Shown one piece after another: positions 44,881 to 56,285 of a stretch of DNA of 64,000 bases (position 1 is its first letter; each line of letters starts with the position of its first letter). The notes beneath the pieces are model-generated. The model did no database searches. It worked only from the letters and a program-made list of their open reading frames with translations, and had not been told where the DNA came from. Source of the DNA: Argyresthia goedartella (Eukaryota > Arthropoda > Insecta > Lepidoptera > Argyresthiidae). The stretch is taken from assembly GCA_949825045.1 (NCBI GenBank), contig OX463815.1:18035231-18099230 (forward strand), in the 5' to 3' direction. The position numbers and the translations under genes were made by a program.

Positions 44881-45585
44881 AAGGTTCGCTTTGTTATTGC
44901 TGGTTGATATATATGATATGGACCATGTAATTAATCGGTCATTATAAACAATATCCGCTTAGTTCGAATAATGCCCAAAATGAGAGGTCAGTGTGATAAC
45001 AACTCTTAGAATAATCAAATCGCCCGGAATAATCAAAGCCTTACACGAAGAATAAAGCATATCACTTGGTCCATGACATCATGGACCAAGTGATCAATCC
45101 GGCCATTATGAACAATGCCCGGACATTATGAATAATGACAAACTACTTTGGGCAAAGTAATTATATATATAATTATAGTAATTATAATTGAACTTACTTA
45201 TTTCTCACTTTGCCCAGACATTATGAATATTGCCATATGGGTTTCGGGCAATGTGATAACACAGATACCATCAGGGAAAACCCTGCGGTAGTTTAGGTGA
45301 AGGGTGAGCGAAGCGAAGCCCCCTTTATCCTTCGTGTTAGGTTGAACATGTTAGGACAACAATATTACTATAAGGCAGCAGAGTACCGATGAAAATAAAC
45401 ATTGTTCTGCCCCATAGGTGATGGGCATTATATAAAATGTCCGGGCGATTTGATTATTCTAAGAGAGTTACACTACCCTCTCTCATTTTGGGCATTATTC
45501 AAAATGCGCGGGCATTGTTTATAATGACCGATTAATTACATGTTCCATAACATAAATATTGCTAAATGATGATAAAGCGAACCTT
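44881..45585. mobile_element. Foldback element with ~147 bp inverted arms
   Basis: 44881-45028 and 45440-45585 are imperfect inverted copies (ends aaggttcgcttt...; inner ends near aatcaaatcgcccgg). The arms and the middle repeat small palindromic words such as 'gggcattatt' and 'aatgcccg'. A perfect inverted repeat with 15 bp arms (tcacttggtccatga / tcatggaccaagtga) lies at 45062-45093. No frame is present. No target-site duplication was found. Confidence 0.75.
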
Positions 45586-45821
45586 AATAAAATAAATTCC
45601 TTATAATACTTATCTATAATTATCACAAGATATCTATATATTTTTATTTATATAAAGCTAAGTAACCGAAAGCTCTAGTAATCACTGTCCAGCCTCCACG
45701 ATACAGATTATATCTAGAATGGAGACCACAAGCAATCTATCCCTTATACATGCTGGGAAGCACTATAGAAGTATTTTGTACAATACTTGTAATAAAGATT
45801 TTTTATTTTTATTTGTATAAC

Positions 45822-45875
45822 AACCCCCTAAAATATGACTACACCTTTCCGTTACACCCTGTATAAGTGAAGTTG
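45822..45875. repeat. Inverted repeat, right partner of 36026-36086
   Basis: 'acaaccccctaaaatatgac', 'tacacctttccgttaca' and 'ccctgtata' are the reverse complement of the left copy. The 200 bp just inside are AT-rich. Confidence 0.6.
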
Positions 45876-46181
45876 TTGCTCAGTTACTGCGTTATCCAGA
45901 TTGAATTTAACTTAGTTTATTTAGATGATCTAAGTTTTCCCCGACTTGGAAACGGGATTCTCCAACGAAGCGTATACCTTACTATGTACACGTTAGTTTA
46001 TGCTTATCTGCTCTAATCCTTTGTTTCATCCAACTTTGATTTCGTCCCGAAGTTTAGGACATATTTACATGAAGAGTCGGGTGTCAGTTTATTGGGACGT
46101 TTTTTATTAAATATCTACCCATGCCATTGTTTTGATGTTCCGAATTACATCTTCAGGTCGTGTTATTGTTACTTGTTTCAG

Positions 46182-46314
46182 GGGGGTGTTTGATCGACAA
46201 GACAGCGTGCGTTCCGAATACACCAGCGACCGCGAGTCCACTCGATACGGCATCGTGCAGCAACCTTCGATCGATAGCACGGACTCCCGGATATGCTACC
46301 TGACTTCTAGTGAG
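46182..46314 (+). CDS. Host exon, still life (sif)-like, next exon
   Basis: 133 bp following a textbook acceptor (ttacttgtttcag) and preceding the donor gag|gtacgt. The first G completes the AGG codon started in the exon at 31857-32071. The reading is 'GVFDRQDSVRSEYTSDREST', then 'IVQQPSIDSTDSRICYLTSS' and E, ending on a codon boundary. It is rich in Ser, Asp and Arg with several RxxS sites, as in a regulatory linker. The next exon (expected to lead to the PH domain) was looked for downstream and not found before the window ends, so the following intron would exceed 17 kb. Confidence 0.75.
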
Positions 46315-46359
46315 GTACGTGACTCTGAGGTTTAACTATATGATAACTCCCAATCTTTG

Positions 46360-47290
46360 ACTGGTTTAAGCTTAATAGGGTAGCTACTGTGACAGATCTC
46401 GGTGTGACGCATAATTCAGGGCTGCTATTTGATGAGTTACTAAAGCGACTAAGGCTCTTGGATTTCTTATTGCTTAATACAAAAGTCTTCCAGGATGTAA
46501 GACCCTAAAAATGTTGTATTGTTCATTGGAGCGCACGCGCAGCAACCTGGAGTATGCGTCGCAAGTCGGGAATCCTCGGTATGCGGTATACATTACGACC
46601 CGAATGGCCCAGTCGGCAGTGACCCTGCCTACGAAGCCAAGGGTCCCGGGTTCAAGTCCCGGTGGGGGAAAATATTTGTTTGACGAGAACGGATGTTTGT
46701 ACCCTAGTCATGGTTGTTTATCTATCTAAGTATATTATTTATCTATATTAGTATGTGTATCGTTGTCTAGTTCCCAAGATACAGGGAATCCTAGTTTGGG
46801 GCTACATCAAAGTGTGTCAATAGTGTCCAAGGTATTATTATTATTATTATTAATAGACTGGAACATGTTCAGAGGAAATTAATGCAGTATCTGTTTTTCC
46901 GAACTAAAACGCAATAAAAATCAGTTAACTATCCTAACTATTATATGTAAGAAGCATCATCTTCTTTAATTGGAGGCTCGAAGAAACATTGCTGATATTA
47001 TATTTTTGTTGAAAATGAGGTCGACAGTCCTGAATTACTTTCTTTGCTACAAATAAACACGATCCCACTAAATCACCACGTTATTAAGCACCTTTTTATA
47101 CTGAGTCATCTAAAACTAGTTATAGGCAGAATACATATTTATTTCGAGCATCTGAGCAGTTCAATAGACTTAATAAGGATTTAGATCTTTATTATTCAAT
47201 ACATCCCATGTCCAAGCAAGATGGAAGCTGACCGTGTTGCTATCCCCTATGGTCTATTTTAACCGCCACTAGATATTATTAATTAGATAG
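46360..47290 (+). pseudogene. LINE RT tail fragment split by a SINE
   Basis: Before the SINE: 'VTDLGVTHNSGLLFDE', 'LGFLLLNTKVFQDVRTLKM' and 'YCSLERTRSNLEYASQVGNP'. After it: 'DWNMFRGN' and 'CSICFSELKRN', then further eroded text to about 47290. This is the post-catalytic part of a Jockey-like LINE, with stops and shifts. It lies in the intron after the second host exon. Confidence 0.65.
46592..46852 (+). mobile_element. tRNA-derived SINE (family A)
   Basis: It starts 'attacgacccgaatggccca', has an A-box-like 'tggcccagtcgg', a B box 'gggttcaagtcc', a body with 'gtttgacgagaacggatg' and 'ccctagtcatggttgtt', and a (TTA)n tail to 46852. Its tail and head match the copy at 26975-27200. A body fragment on the minus strand lies at 63385-63470. 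It interrupts the LINE tail fragment here. Confidence 0.85.
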
Positions 47291-48955
47291 GTACTGTTCA
47301 GTAGCTAAGCATTAAGTGTTTCATTATTTTAAGTTACTATTGCTCATGTTTGATCGTATTAACTATTAATCCGGTTCTTTATGTGGGAACATGTTATTGG
47401 CTTTGTTATTTATTTGAGTTTTAAATTTGTTTTGATTTTGATTTGATTTGATTTGTTTATAAAAGCTGTTAGCTCCTCCAAAATAATATAATAAAATTAA
47501 ACAAAACTTGAGATCCAAGTAACTAGCAAACAAACCGAGTTCGATAAAGGTAACTTGAACGGCGCCCGCATACGTCATCCCGCAGAAGTTTAACTTTTGT
47601 ACGACAAAAGAAACCTGTGCCATAATATTATATTTACTAAACGAATAAACATTGATCAAGTTCAAAGATTTTTATTCATGATTTTAAGATTTATTGAATA
47701 AAATATTTATTCATGATACAAGATAGCACAAAAATGTAGACTTACTTAACGTCATAACATAATCAAGCAAGCATAAGAAAACATTAAGTAGGTGCCTAAT
47801 TATTAGTACATAATTTAATACCAGATGTCGGTGTCTTGTAAAAAGTCGTTAATTTTGTAGCAGGCCTTTGGGCACAAAGTGTGCTTTATACTTTTTTTTT
47901 AATCGTGCTTATTGTAGAAGCCTATACAGTGTCCCATTCTACTAACTACTCATTTTTGTGAGTCTGAACATTGGAAAAGAAAGCTTATGGTTATTACTAG
48001 TTTGCATGTTAATAATTGTTGTTTATATCATAACGCCAAAGGATAGACATATTATGAGTGAATTCATTTTGGCTTTGGTACTAAAAGTAGGTCACTAAAG
48101 AAAGGGATTGCATTATTGGAGTGAATATCGAATGTTAGTAGTAGAAGGTTATGAAGATGAATGATGTAATATATTACATACGTACGTAAAAAGTACGCTA
48201 CAGTTTACTATCTGTCGATAGTTGACCAACTAACGAGAAAAAAAAACGTTACCTATCAACTAACGGTTTTGACAATCTTACGGTGACTTATCGATTCATT
48301 TAAATAATCGATGTTTTTAGCATTATCCCCTCACTACCAGGCGAAGTGCCGTTTTCTGAATTGAGAATTTGGTCATTTTCTTTTTTGTGACATCTGCACA
48401 GACAGAACGACACTTAGGTATTTGATTAATGAAATTTCAATACAGAAATCCGAGGTAAGACTCACACCCGTCTAGCACCATTATCATTTTCATGATATGA
48501 CAGATTGTTGACACTTCCCTAGTCTCGAGCGCAATTAAAACAGAATAATAATAACAATTTCTCATTTTAACACTAAGAAACTTGATTTGTTGTATGTCTA
48601 ATTGTACTTACTATGTCAGTATGAGAAGAAATACAGAAATGACTGATTAGATAATAAATTTTTGGAGAGCTCGTGCAGTCGCTGTCGGGCGGTATGCACT
48701 GCAAGTGGCGGCGCGTCACTTGCACATTGCATTATCTCTCACTTAGTTCAATTAGCCAAATGGGGACTTAATTCATAGGCATCTTTTTCACTCCTGGCGA
48801 TATTTATATATGTAAATACATATAATATAAATATACTATACAATAGAATATACCTAAACTAAGAAACAATCGCATGTTGGTTCTTCGTATATAGGTAGAT
48901 GTTTACCGTTGGAATTTAAATTAAAGGGTCGGATTTACTAAGATCATAATCAAAT
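47291..48955. other. Unassigned intron sequence
   Basis: AT-rich with no recognised frame or repeat. A minus-strand 99-codon frame at 47366-47665 has no known motif. A GC-richer patch at 48665-48735 (gtcgggcggtatgcactgca) stands out but follows no splice pattern I can defend. Confidence 0.35.
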
Positions 48956-48957
48956 GC

Positions 48958-49650
48958 ATGAGACCTGGACCTGGTTTTGAACATCATGCCATGGTAATAA
49001 AAATCCAAACCTTTAACGGGAAAATGTCTTCTTTGGAAGAACTCTGGCATAGAGAGAGTAATATAATTAAAAAAACAGCAATCAATGGCATAAAACCTGA
49101 TAGATCGGGTGTTAAAATCGGTGTTCCACAAGGTTCCATATTAGGCCCTCGTATACATATAAATTAACGATCTGCCTTTTATGGTAGAAAAATTGACTGA
49201 CATAGTGTTGTTTGCAGATGGTGCTTCACTGGTCTTCATAATTGAAAGACAAAAAGAAGAATTTGGTGAATTATTAAACTATGGTAACCAAGTGTATCAA
49301 ATTTTCTCTTCCAAATCGCAGGAAAGTTGAGACCAGTTTAGTATTAGACTGCAACACGTTAGAATTAGTAAATGACGTGAAGTTTATTGGAATAATAATT
49401 TATAGCGAATTGCAGTGTGAAAATTAATTAACTGGTAGTCTAAGTTCTGCGGCTTGCGCTGTTAGGTTCATCAGATAAATCATCTAGGCTATTTTAGTTA
49501 TTTTCATAATGTCATGTCCTATGATATCTTGTTATGGGGGAAAGCAGCGTATATGCAAACTATTATTATATAACATAAAACAGCTATTCGATCAATTTAT
49601 AATTAAAACTTTTCAAAGAAATTAATATACTATCTACTTAATATACTATA
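48958..49650 (+). pseudogene. LINE reverse transcriptase fragment
   Basis: 'KIGVPQGSILGP' (motif B) is followed, after a one-base shift, by 'NDLPFMVEKLTDIVLFADGA' (motif C, FADD changed to FADG). Further pieces 'WGKAAYMQT' and 'KTAIRSIYN' trail to about 49650 in changing frames. It is a different family from the other LINEs in the window. Confidence 0.7.
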
Positions 49651-49795
49651 TACTGTAGCTAGTCAATTTATATTCTAAAATATTAATGTATGTATCAATA
49701 TTAATATTTTCCAAAATTACCGAAAATTGCCGACAGATCAGTTGCGCCCCGGTGTGATTATCTGTGAGATCTGTGAGTCTGAACTCGCGAACGTT

Positions 49796-50384
49796 AAGCT
49801 TTGGTCTGGTGATCATGACGCACAACGCTGCGATATGCGGTATGCGTTGCCGGACACTCAATCATATGAAAAACGTCGAGAATGTTCTCTTGTTCCGTCG
49901 CAGTCTGCGTCAGCGGCGAGGGGCAAGCGCGGTGAAGTGGGGAGGTGTACTGCCGCACAGCGCGGCGTCATTCTCGGTTCAACGCTGCGGTGTGCGGTGT
50001 GCTTCACGGGTCAACAATATGGAATTTTTCGAAGACAATTTAATAGAATTAGTTCGCAACTATCCTTCTTTATATAAAAATAAAGACAAAAGACATAAAA
50101 GTTTGATAGTTAAAGAAAATTGCTGGAGGGAGATAAAAGTCCGTTGTAAAAACATGTTCCTCGGAGATTTTCCTTGTCTATTCAGAAGCAGTAACAATTC
50201 TTCTTCTTCCTCCTCTTCAAGCAAAGCACAAATTACAGAAAAATTGTTCATGTTCACGTCTACCTTGGTAGCTGCGGCAAAATCAACTGACCACCTCTCC
50301 GCAGAGACGCTAACTGCTGCGTCGTGACGCTGCGTTGCGACGCATACCGCAGCGTTGTGCGTCATGATCACCAGACCAAAGCTT
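49796..50384 (+). mobile_element. Short inverted-repeat element carrying a MADF fragment
   Basis: The ends are inverted copies of 'aagctttggtctggtgatca' and about 25 more bases (49796-49845 and 50341-50384). Inside, the + strand encodes from an ATG near 50020 'MEFFEDNLIELVRNYPSLY', then 'KENCWREI' and a serine run. This is the start of a MADF DNA-binding domain, cut short. MADF/Myb-like proteins are the second protein of PIF/Harbinger transposons, so this is probably a deletion derivative of one. Flanks are TTA and TTT, an imperfect 3 bp duplication. Confidence 0.7.
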
Positions 50385-51055
50385 TTAGCTATATAAATAA
50401 CGGTAATTATAGTAAGAGTATTAAATATACTTTAAAAATTGAAATAAAATACATGGATCGGGCCATAAGTTTTGTAACATACCTCAAACTTCGAATTTAG
50501 AACGCGAACTCAAAAAAAGTTATGGGCGTTCGAAATAGGAATATTTTAAGGCCCAGTTCTGGCTGTTAAGGTGAGGGGCGCCGCATTCGCCCCTCGTCTT
50601 CTGGCGGGGTAGCGAAACTGGCGGGGTAGCGGGCGGCGCGGAAATGAATCGGGCCGGCCGCCCGGATACATTAAAAATTAGGTGTTTTTTCTAATTTACT
50701 GAAAAACGGAAATAAGCTAATTGATAAAATTTAAGGATTAATACAGAGCTCTAAAAGAGGAATTTTTTGGTATAAAAATTATGAGAAAAATCAGTAATTT
50801 TATATTAAAATTATTGAATCTCCTTTTAAATATAGCCTATGTTCAGGATTTTTTACGATCGAGCCAAATTAATCCAATCGCGTAACGACATAGTATTTAA
50901 ACTAGATTATCTCTTTATGAATAACATATAATTTTTTGAGACCTATTAATTCATTGGAAATAATTTTATATTTTTTTGCCAAGGCTCTCTTCAGTGGTTT
51001 TGTGTGATCTTGGGTCTTAAGAACTTAAGAAACTGAATTCATAGGTTCTGTAATT
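50385..51055. other. Unassigned stretch with one GC-rich patch
   Basis: 50570-50670 is GC-rich (ggcggggtagcg twice, ggccggccgcccgg). No frame or repeat family was recognised. Confidence 0.35.
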
Positions 51056-51059
51056 TTCT

Positions 51060-51660
51060 TTATTTTCAAAAATGATGAGTGGACGCGAAAGGACGATAGA
51101 GTTGCGGTAATTGCATTGCATCACTGCGGTCACGCGCCAACTAAGATTTTGAAACTGCAAAAAAAAATCATTTGAGGTTCGTTTATCGTACTATCAAACA
51201 ATTCAGCGAAGATTCGATATTAAAAGATATTAAAGAGGAGCGGTCGTCCTCGTACTGTTCGTACTCCAGCAGTGATCGAAGCAGTGAAGGCGCGAATACA
51301 AAGAAATCCCGTTAGGAAGCAAAAACTGTTGGCTCTCCAGATGATGTTAAATAGAACTACAGTTAAAATGAAGATTACAGGCTTACCGGAAAAAACTGCA
51401 GATTTGCTAAACTGACGACTGAAGAAAATCAGGCTCGATGTCTCCCGCCCGAGTCTTGCTAAAGCGATACGTGGGGAAAAAATAGAGCGAAATCCTTTTT
51501 TCGTGTCGAGGAAAGCTTTAACAAGCATAATGATAGAGAGTTTGCGCATAATTATGAAGAAGCCAGCAGATTTATACCACGTGTACAGCGTGGTCACCAT
51601 CCTTCGTCATTCATTTTTTGACTTGGGTTTTCCTTTTCGGGCCCAACTGAGGTGTAGGCA
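51060..51660 (+). pseudogene. mariner/Tc1-like transposase fragment
   Basis: Text in shifting + frames reads 'RSGRPRTVRTPAVIEAVKAR', 'IQRNPVRKQKLLALQMMLNR', 'LLN.RLKKIRLDVSRPSLAK' and 'ESFNKHNDREFAHNYEEA' near 51520. This is the DNA-binding half and the start of the catalytic part of a transposase in the Tc1/mariner superfamily. The 'TDEK' catalytic motif has not survived in recognisable form. No inverted ends were found. Confidence 0.65.
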
Positions 51661-51759
51661 TGCTTCTATCGATGACTAGCCGCGCAGATTAAAGGCTTGT
51701 GTCGAAAATAGGGGAGATATTTTGAATAGGTTAAATGTCATTTAAATCATTTTAATCTT

Positions 51760-52380
51760 TTAATCTCGCTACGGGTGGCCGTTGCTCTTCGCTTGGGCTG
51801 TAACGTATGTGAACCTCACATATGCATCTGCGGCGCTAGGGTGGAGAGTAGCGGTCATCACGCATTGAGTTGTTGTCGTTGTGCGGGAAGGTTTCCACGT
51901 CACCATGCCCTTAACGACATTGTCCGGAGGGCGCTCGTGTCAGCGAATGTGCCATGTATGTTGGAGCCCCCTGGGCTTTGCCGTTCTGACGGTAAAAGGC
52001 CCGACGGAATAACCTTAGTGCCCTGGCAAAAGTCTCCTCTGGGACGCTACATGTGTCAGCACTTTTGCGGCTTCGCACCATGCGGGCGCCTGGAGCTGCG
52101 GCTGAGCTGGCGGCAGTGCGGAAGAGGGACAAGTACTCGGGCCTCTCAAATTATTTATTCGTTGCTCTTGCGGTGGTGGTTACTGGGTGTTGGTGCTCGG
52201 AGGCCATAACCTTTTTTAGGGAAGTGGGGCGCCGCTTACAAGAGAGAGCTCTTGATCCTCGCTCCGGGTAATTTCTGGTGCAAAGGTTAGCCATAGCTAT
52301 TCAGCGCGGCAATGCGGCTAGTGTTATGGGCACATTTGCACCTGGAGTGGCGCGGGGAGGGTTATTCGATACTTAGTTTT
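51760..52380 (+). pseudogene. C-terminal domain of a LINE-type polyprotein
   Basis: 51775-52209 reads '[20 protein letters not shown]', '[20 protein letters not shown]' and '[14 protein letters not shown]'; later frames add '[17 protein letters not shown]' and 'LAIAIQRGNAASVMGTFAPG', ending at a stop near 52372. The Cys/His cluster followed by a KRPDG block and the closing 'QRGNAASVMGT' form a C-terminal module I recall from LINE polyproteins of many invertebrates. The KRPDG block may be nuclease-like. Shifts near 52060 and 52200 break it. Confidence 0.6.
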
Positions 52381-52455
52381 TAATTTGACTTAGGTGGTAA
52401 TTTCTAGTATTAATTTGGCTATCTCCAGATTTGTTTTGTATGAATACGTCAAAAT

Positions 52456-53029
52456 ATGCAACTCTTTTTTTAAGCTCAACCAGTTTAGTTGTGACATTTA
52501 AATCTTTATTTTGTTACCTTTCGTTTAATATAATAATATTTGTATTACAGAGAATTTTGTGTAATTTATTTCATTAATTGTATGTGATAAAACTAACAGG
52601 ATAACAGCCCACCTAAAATGTATTTAAATATTTAACACGATGCAGGATGCATGTCATATGCCGGGAAGTGCCGCGAAAATTTTAAAATGTGTAAAAGGAA
52701 GTACGGCCATCCCAGTCGTGTTTACTATAAAGAACAATATAGATGCAACTCTTTTTTTAAGCTCAACCAGTTTAGTTGTGACATTTAAATCTTTATTTTG
52801 TTACCTTTCGTTTAATATAATAATATTTGTATTACAGAGAATTTTGTGTAATTTATTTCATTAATTGTATGTGATAAAACTAACAGGATAACAGCCCACC
52901 TAAAATGTATTTAAATATTTAACACGATGCAGGATGCATGTCATATGCCGGGAAGTGCCGCGAAAATTTTAAAATGTGTAAAAGGAAGTACGGCCATCCC
53001 AGTCGTGTTTACTATAAAGAACAATATAG
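52456..53029. repeat. 287 bp tandem duplication
   Basis: 52456-52742 and 52743-53029 read the same from 'atgcaactctttttttaagc' to 'ctataaagaacaatatag'. I saw no difference. It contains no conserved frame and follows the 3' untranslated sequence of the LINE fragment. Confidence 0.92.
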
Positions 53030-54400
53030 ATTAGATTTTACTGTCGTATCACATCAGTGTCTCAAATGCGTAGGAGTATTTGAACGCACACAATGATAAA
53101 TTGAAAATTCATGTTTGCTTGCCTGTTCTGGGTAGTTCTCGAACGCACATTACAGCAGTATGGGACTGTTCAAGTAGAGTCACGCCAAAGAGTATAATAA
53201 ATGTTAGAGAAAGTTGTGGATGCTGATTTTTGCCCCAATTTCCGTGTGTCTAAACCAATAAATCACGGTGAGTATTTGGAATATTATTTGCAGCTACTTA
53301 ATAAAATCAAATGTAGTGCTAGTCTGAAAAAAAAATGAAATCGCTTATTTGATTGTGTGAAATCAGTTATATTTTTTTGTTCTAGAAAAAAAAACGAAAC
53401 AACGCACGACGCCTTTTACAAAATGTTTCAACGCCAGAAACCAGTATCAACTCATACGGTTATGACCGTTATGTCTCTATACTTATATTAGTTTTTACAG
53501 TTTCTGTAGGACGCTACTGATATGGCCGTAGAAACAATGTGTATGGATAATTTAAGTGTCTTATCAAATTATCGGTAATTAAAAGATAAGGTATCAAGGT
53601 TTTTTTTCCCAGGAATATTTCTGTTCTGTTTCTGTGTTTTTTTTGTCTCTGCCAATGATAACATTTCAAAGTTTTTTTTTGTGAAATAAAGTTAAATAAT
53701 TTTTCAATGTATCTAGATAACCGTTAACCAATATAATTTTTCCCAGATATGCATATCCGGATAAAATAATATTGCTACTCGGGATTTATAACCCGACAGA
53801 AATAAAATAATACTTAATACGAGTTTTAAAAAAAATATAATATATATATATTTTATATATATAAAAAAACTCGTAACCGGTTTTGTATTTTTATACCGGT
53901 ATAAAACTTATGTCTTGACTTTGTCGTTACATAGTTGCTGCTATTAATTTGAATAGTGGAGAGAAATTTTAAATAATGAAATATAAAGAAAAATGTGCGT
54001 TAAATATACTGAATTGTCTAAAATGTCTGCCTAAGAGCCTGAATCATAATGTATGGTCAGTCATCCTATCAAATATACATGATATTGGGTGATTTTAAAA
54101 CCCATAGCTACATTTAATATCCATCTTCCTTTCTTCCTATACCACCAATAATAATATACCACTAAAAACTAATAATATACCACTATATTATTAGAAAACA
54201 ACGGCATCCTACAAATATGTAGACACGGTCAGCGCCTGCGGCCGTGCCGGCCGTGCATGGGCTCCGACCAGGCCCTGCTACCTGCGCCCCCCCTCGTGAT
54301 TTCATCCCCACAATCGTCTGGTCGCGGGTAGACACGGTGACGACACTATTCATATATATTCGGCACCGCCGCCGATGACTTTTTATTTTACTAGGAAAGC
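53030..54400. other. Unassigned AT-rich stretch
   Basis: An (AT)n run lies at 53838-53872. 54220-54330 is GC-rich (gcggccgtgccggccgtgca) without a supported frame. Nothing else recognised. Confidence 0.4.
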
Positions 54401-54403
54401 AGA

Positions 54404-54625
54404 TCAAAGTTCAGATTCACGGTGTTTTGTGCTGAGTTCATTGTACAGTTTGCAAAATCTGTGCAACGGAGCGTTTGAGCCTAGATTGGAATTGGCAGTA
54501 TCATTGAAAAATAACCTAAAGTTCGATCGTGGTAGTCTTTTTGGTGCATGAAAAGTAATTTTCCCCAGTAATTCAGGACAGTTGAGAGCGCCATTGACTA
54601 GCTTGTGTAAAAAATTTACTGACAT
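54404..54625 (-). pseudogene. LINE C-terminal tail fragment
   Basis: 73 codons reading 'FLHKLVNGALNCPELLGKI', 'RSNFRLFFNDTANSNLGSN' and 'APLHRFCKLYNELS'. This is the conserved end of many Jockey/CR1-type ORF2 proteins. It abuts, in another frame, an RT fragment of a different clade. Confidence 0.6.
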
Positions 54626-54911
54626 TCACTTTCATTCCCTTCTTCTTAAGTGATTCGTTCATGAGAGTTACGATCTCCTGCAACTCACCCACCGACGACG
54701 CAAGAATAACTTTATCATCGGCATATAAGAGGCACTTGATAAGTAACTCTCCCATTTGCATCCCGCAATCACGCTCTTTCAAATCATTCAAACAACTATC
54801 CATGAACAGATTGAACAGCCATGGCGATGCTACATAGCCCTGTCTCCCACCTGTCTGTCTGTTATCTGCTTTGCGATCTTTTGTTCTGCCGTCACAACAC
54901 TTACCGGTCAA
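54573..54911 (-). pseudogene. RTE-type RT fragment
   Basis: 'GYVASPWLFNLFMDSCLNDL' (motif B region), 'IKCLLYADDKVILASSV' (motif C, YADD intact) and 'LMNESLKKKGMKVNVSK' match RTE-like reverse transcriptases. After VNVSK the text changes to unrelated sequence, so the fragment ends near 54600. Confidence 0.75.
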
Positions 54912-55514
54912 AGGGTGTTTGAGCGAGCACCCTTATCTCTTGATAATAACAACAAAATATTTCCCTAAAAGCCGGAGTGACTCTAGTTAATCTTGTTTAA
55001 CTTGTTTGACACGCGATTATACTGCTTATTACCAAGAGCTTATAGCCTAGAATGGTGTAAACATATGTCAACTTATGAGTCACTTCGGCACTCGGGAACA
55101 GAAATACCAGTGCTACTACTCACAGACTAAACAATATTTATATTTTTGCTTCGAGTGTAGACGGTAAACTTAATAAAATATGTTAATTGAACCTCTTAGT
55201 AAAATTCCCTATCGCTTTCTTAATTGCAATTCATTTCTGAAAAATTAGACGTCAATCAAACTTACCTGTAGTGAAGTTTGACCATAATTTTACGAGGCGT
55301 TACGTCCGAAGAGTTTTATAATAATTTACTTAGTAGTACACTCTTCAATATACTAGGCATGGCACACTATTTTAGAGTAAAATACAATAAATAAATTCAA
55401 AAAGAAACTCCACCAGATTGCTGTTTGCTACGCCATCTACCGGTGCGGCGCATCCCTTCATATTTTAGATACCTAATACATATTTCAAACAGGGTAGGCT
55501 GGGTTAAAAATATT

Positions 55515-55630
55515 TTCGGACGTAACGCCCCATATAATTATGGTCAAACTTCACTACAGGTAAGTTCGTTTAACCACTAATTATACTAACGGCGTAATGC
55601 CCTCTAGATTTATAATAATTCGCTAGGTAG
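55515..55630. repeat. Internal complementary region of the DIRS-type element
   Basis: 55515-55567 is the reverse complement of 55260-55312 (with one changed block), and 55581-55630 is the reverse complement of 57283-57331. The two are joined by about 14 bases (cgtttaaccactaa). In DIRS-1 this arrangement serves as template for closing the circle. Confidence 0.75.
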
Positions 55631-56285
55631 ATGTTCAGAGTTACGCGAAATAGATAATCAACTACTTGTATATTTCCGGACAAAAATACATGAATCTTGT
55701 CTGGCAGGTACCCGTAGGTATAACAAAATAATATTCAGTGATTGGCTAATTTTAAAACTTGGATATCGTAACAATCAATAAATTTTAGTAGCTCATTGAG
55801 TAGCATTAAATACAGCTTCAGCTAACTATTAGAATCATGTTCTAACACAGGCCTGTTATAAAAACCGGCGAAAACAGTAGAATTGTCAGACCAACCGGCA
55901 GTTTTCTTTATTATCTCTATCGATACTCGTCAACGATCAGCCGTAGAAGTTGCGGCATGTCTAGTGCTGTGTGCTGAATATACATTCGTAACGACACTAC
56001 TGTCTGACAATACTTTTTTTGAACCAACGACTGATCGTAGACGCTGTAGCATTATGAAATGCCTTTCTATTTGTTTTAATTAGCCTATTGGTATTCGTGA
56101 GCTCTCTCATAGGACTTGTCATTTCAATATAACATAATCATGTCTAAGCTGGACATATCTGGACTTTATGTTGAAAAAAAGGGATAGTCAATCTAGGGGC
56201 AGCTCTGCCTTGATCTTTTCGTCTAGTTATCTATTATTATATCTATGCCAGCAGTATTAGTTTTCACAGTTGATAGCCGAATTAA

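Noticed and set aside
35100..45875. DNA transposon bounded by 'tatacagggtgt' words
   Set aside because: The word at 35103 shares only about ten bases with the end near 45870; the better partner is at 36026. A complete transposon could not be shown.
46600..46675. tRNA gene
   Set aside because: The tRNA-like head belongs to a SINE: it is followed by a shared body and a (TTA)n tail, and the same unit occurs at 26975-27200.
54230..54330. Host exon in a GC-rich patch
   Set aside because: No acceptor/donor pair with an open frame fits the phase required after 46314, and the text does not resemble the expected PH-domain region.
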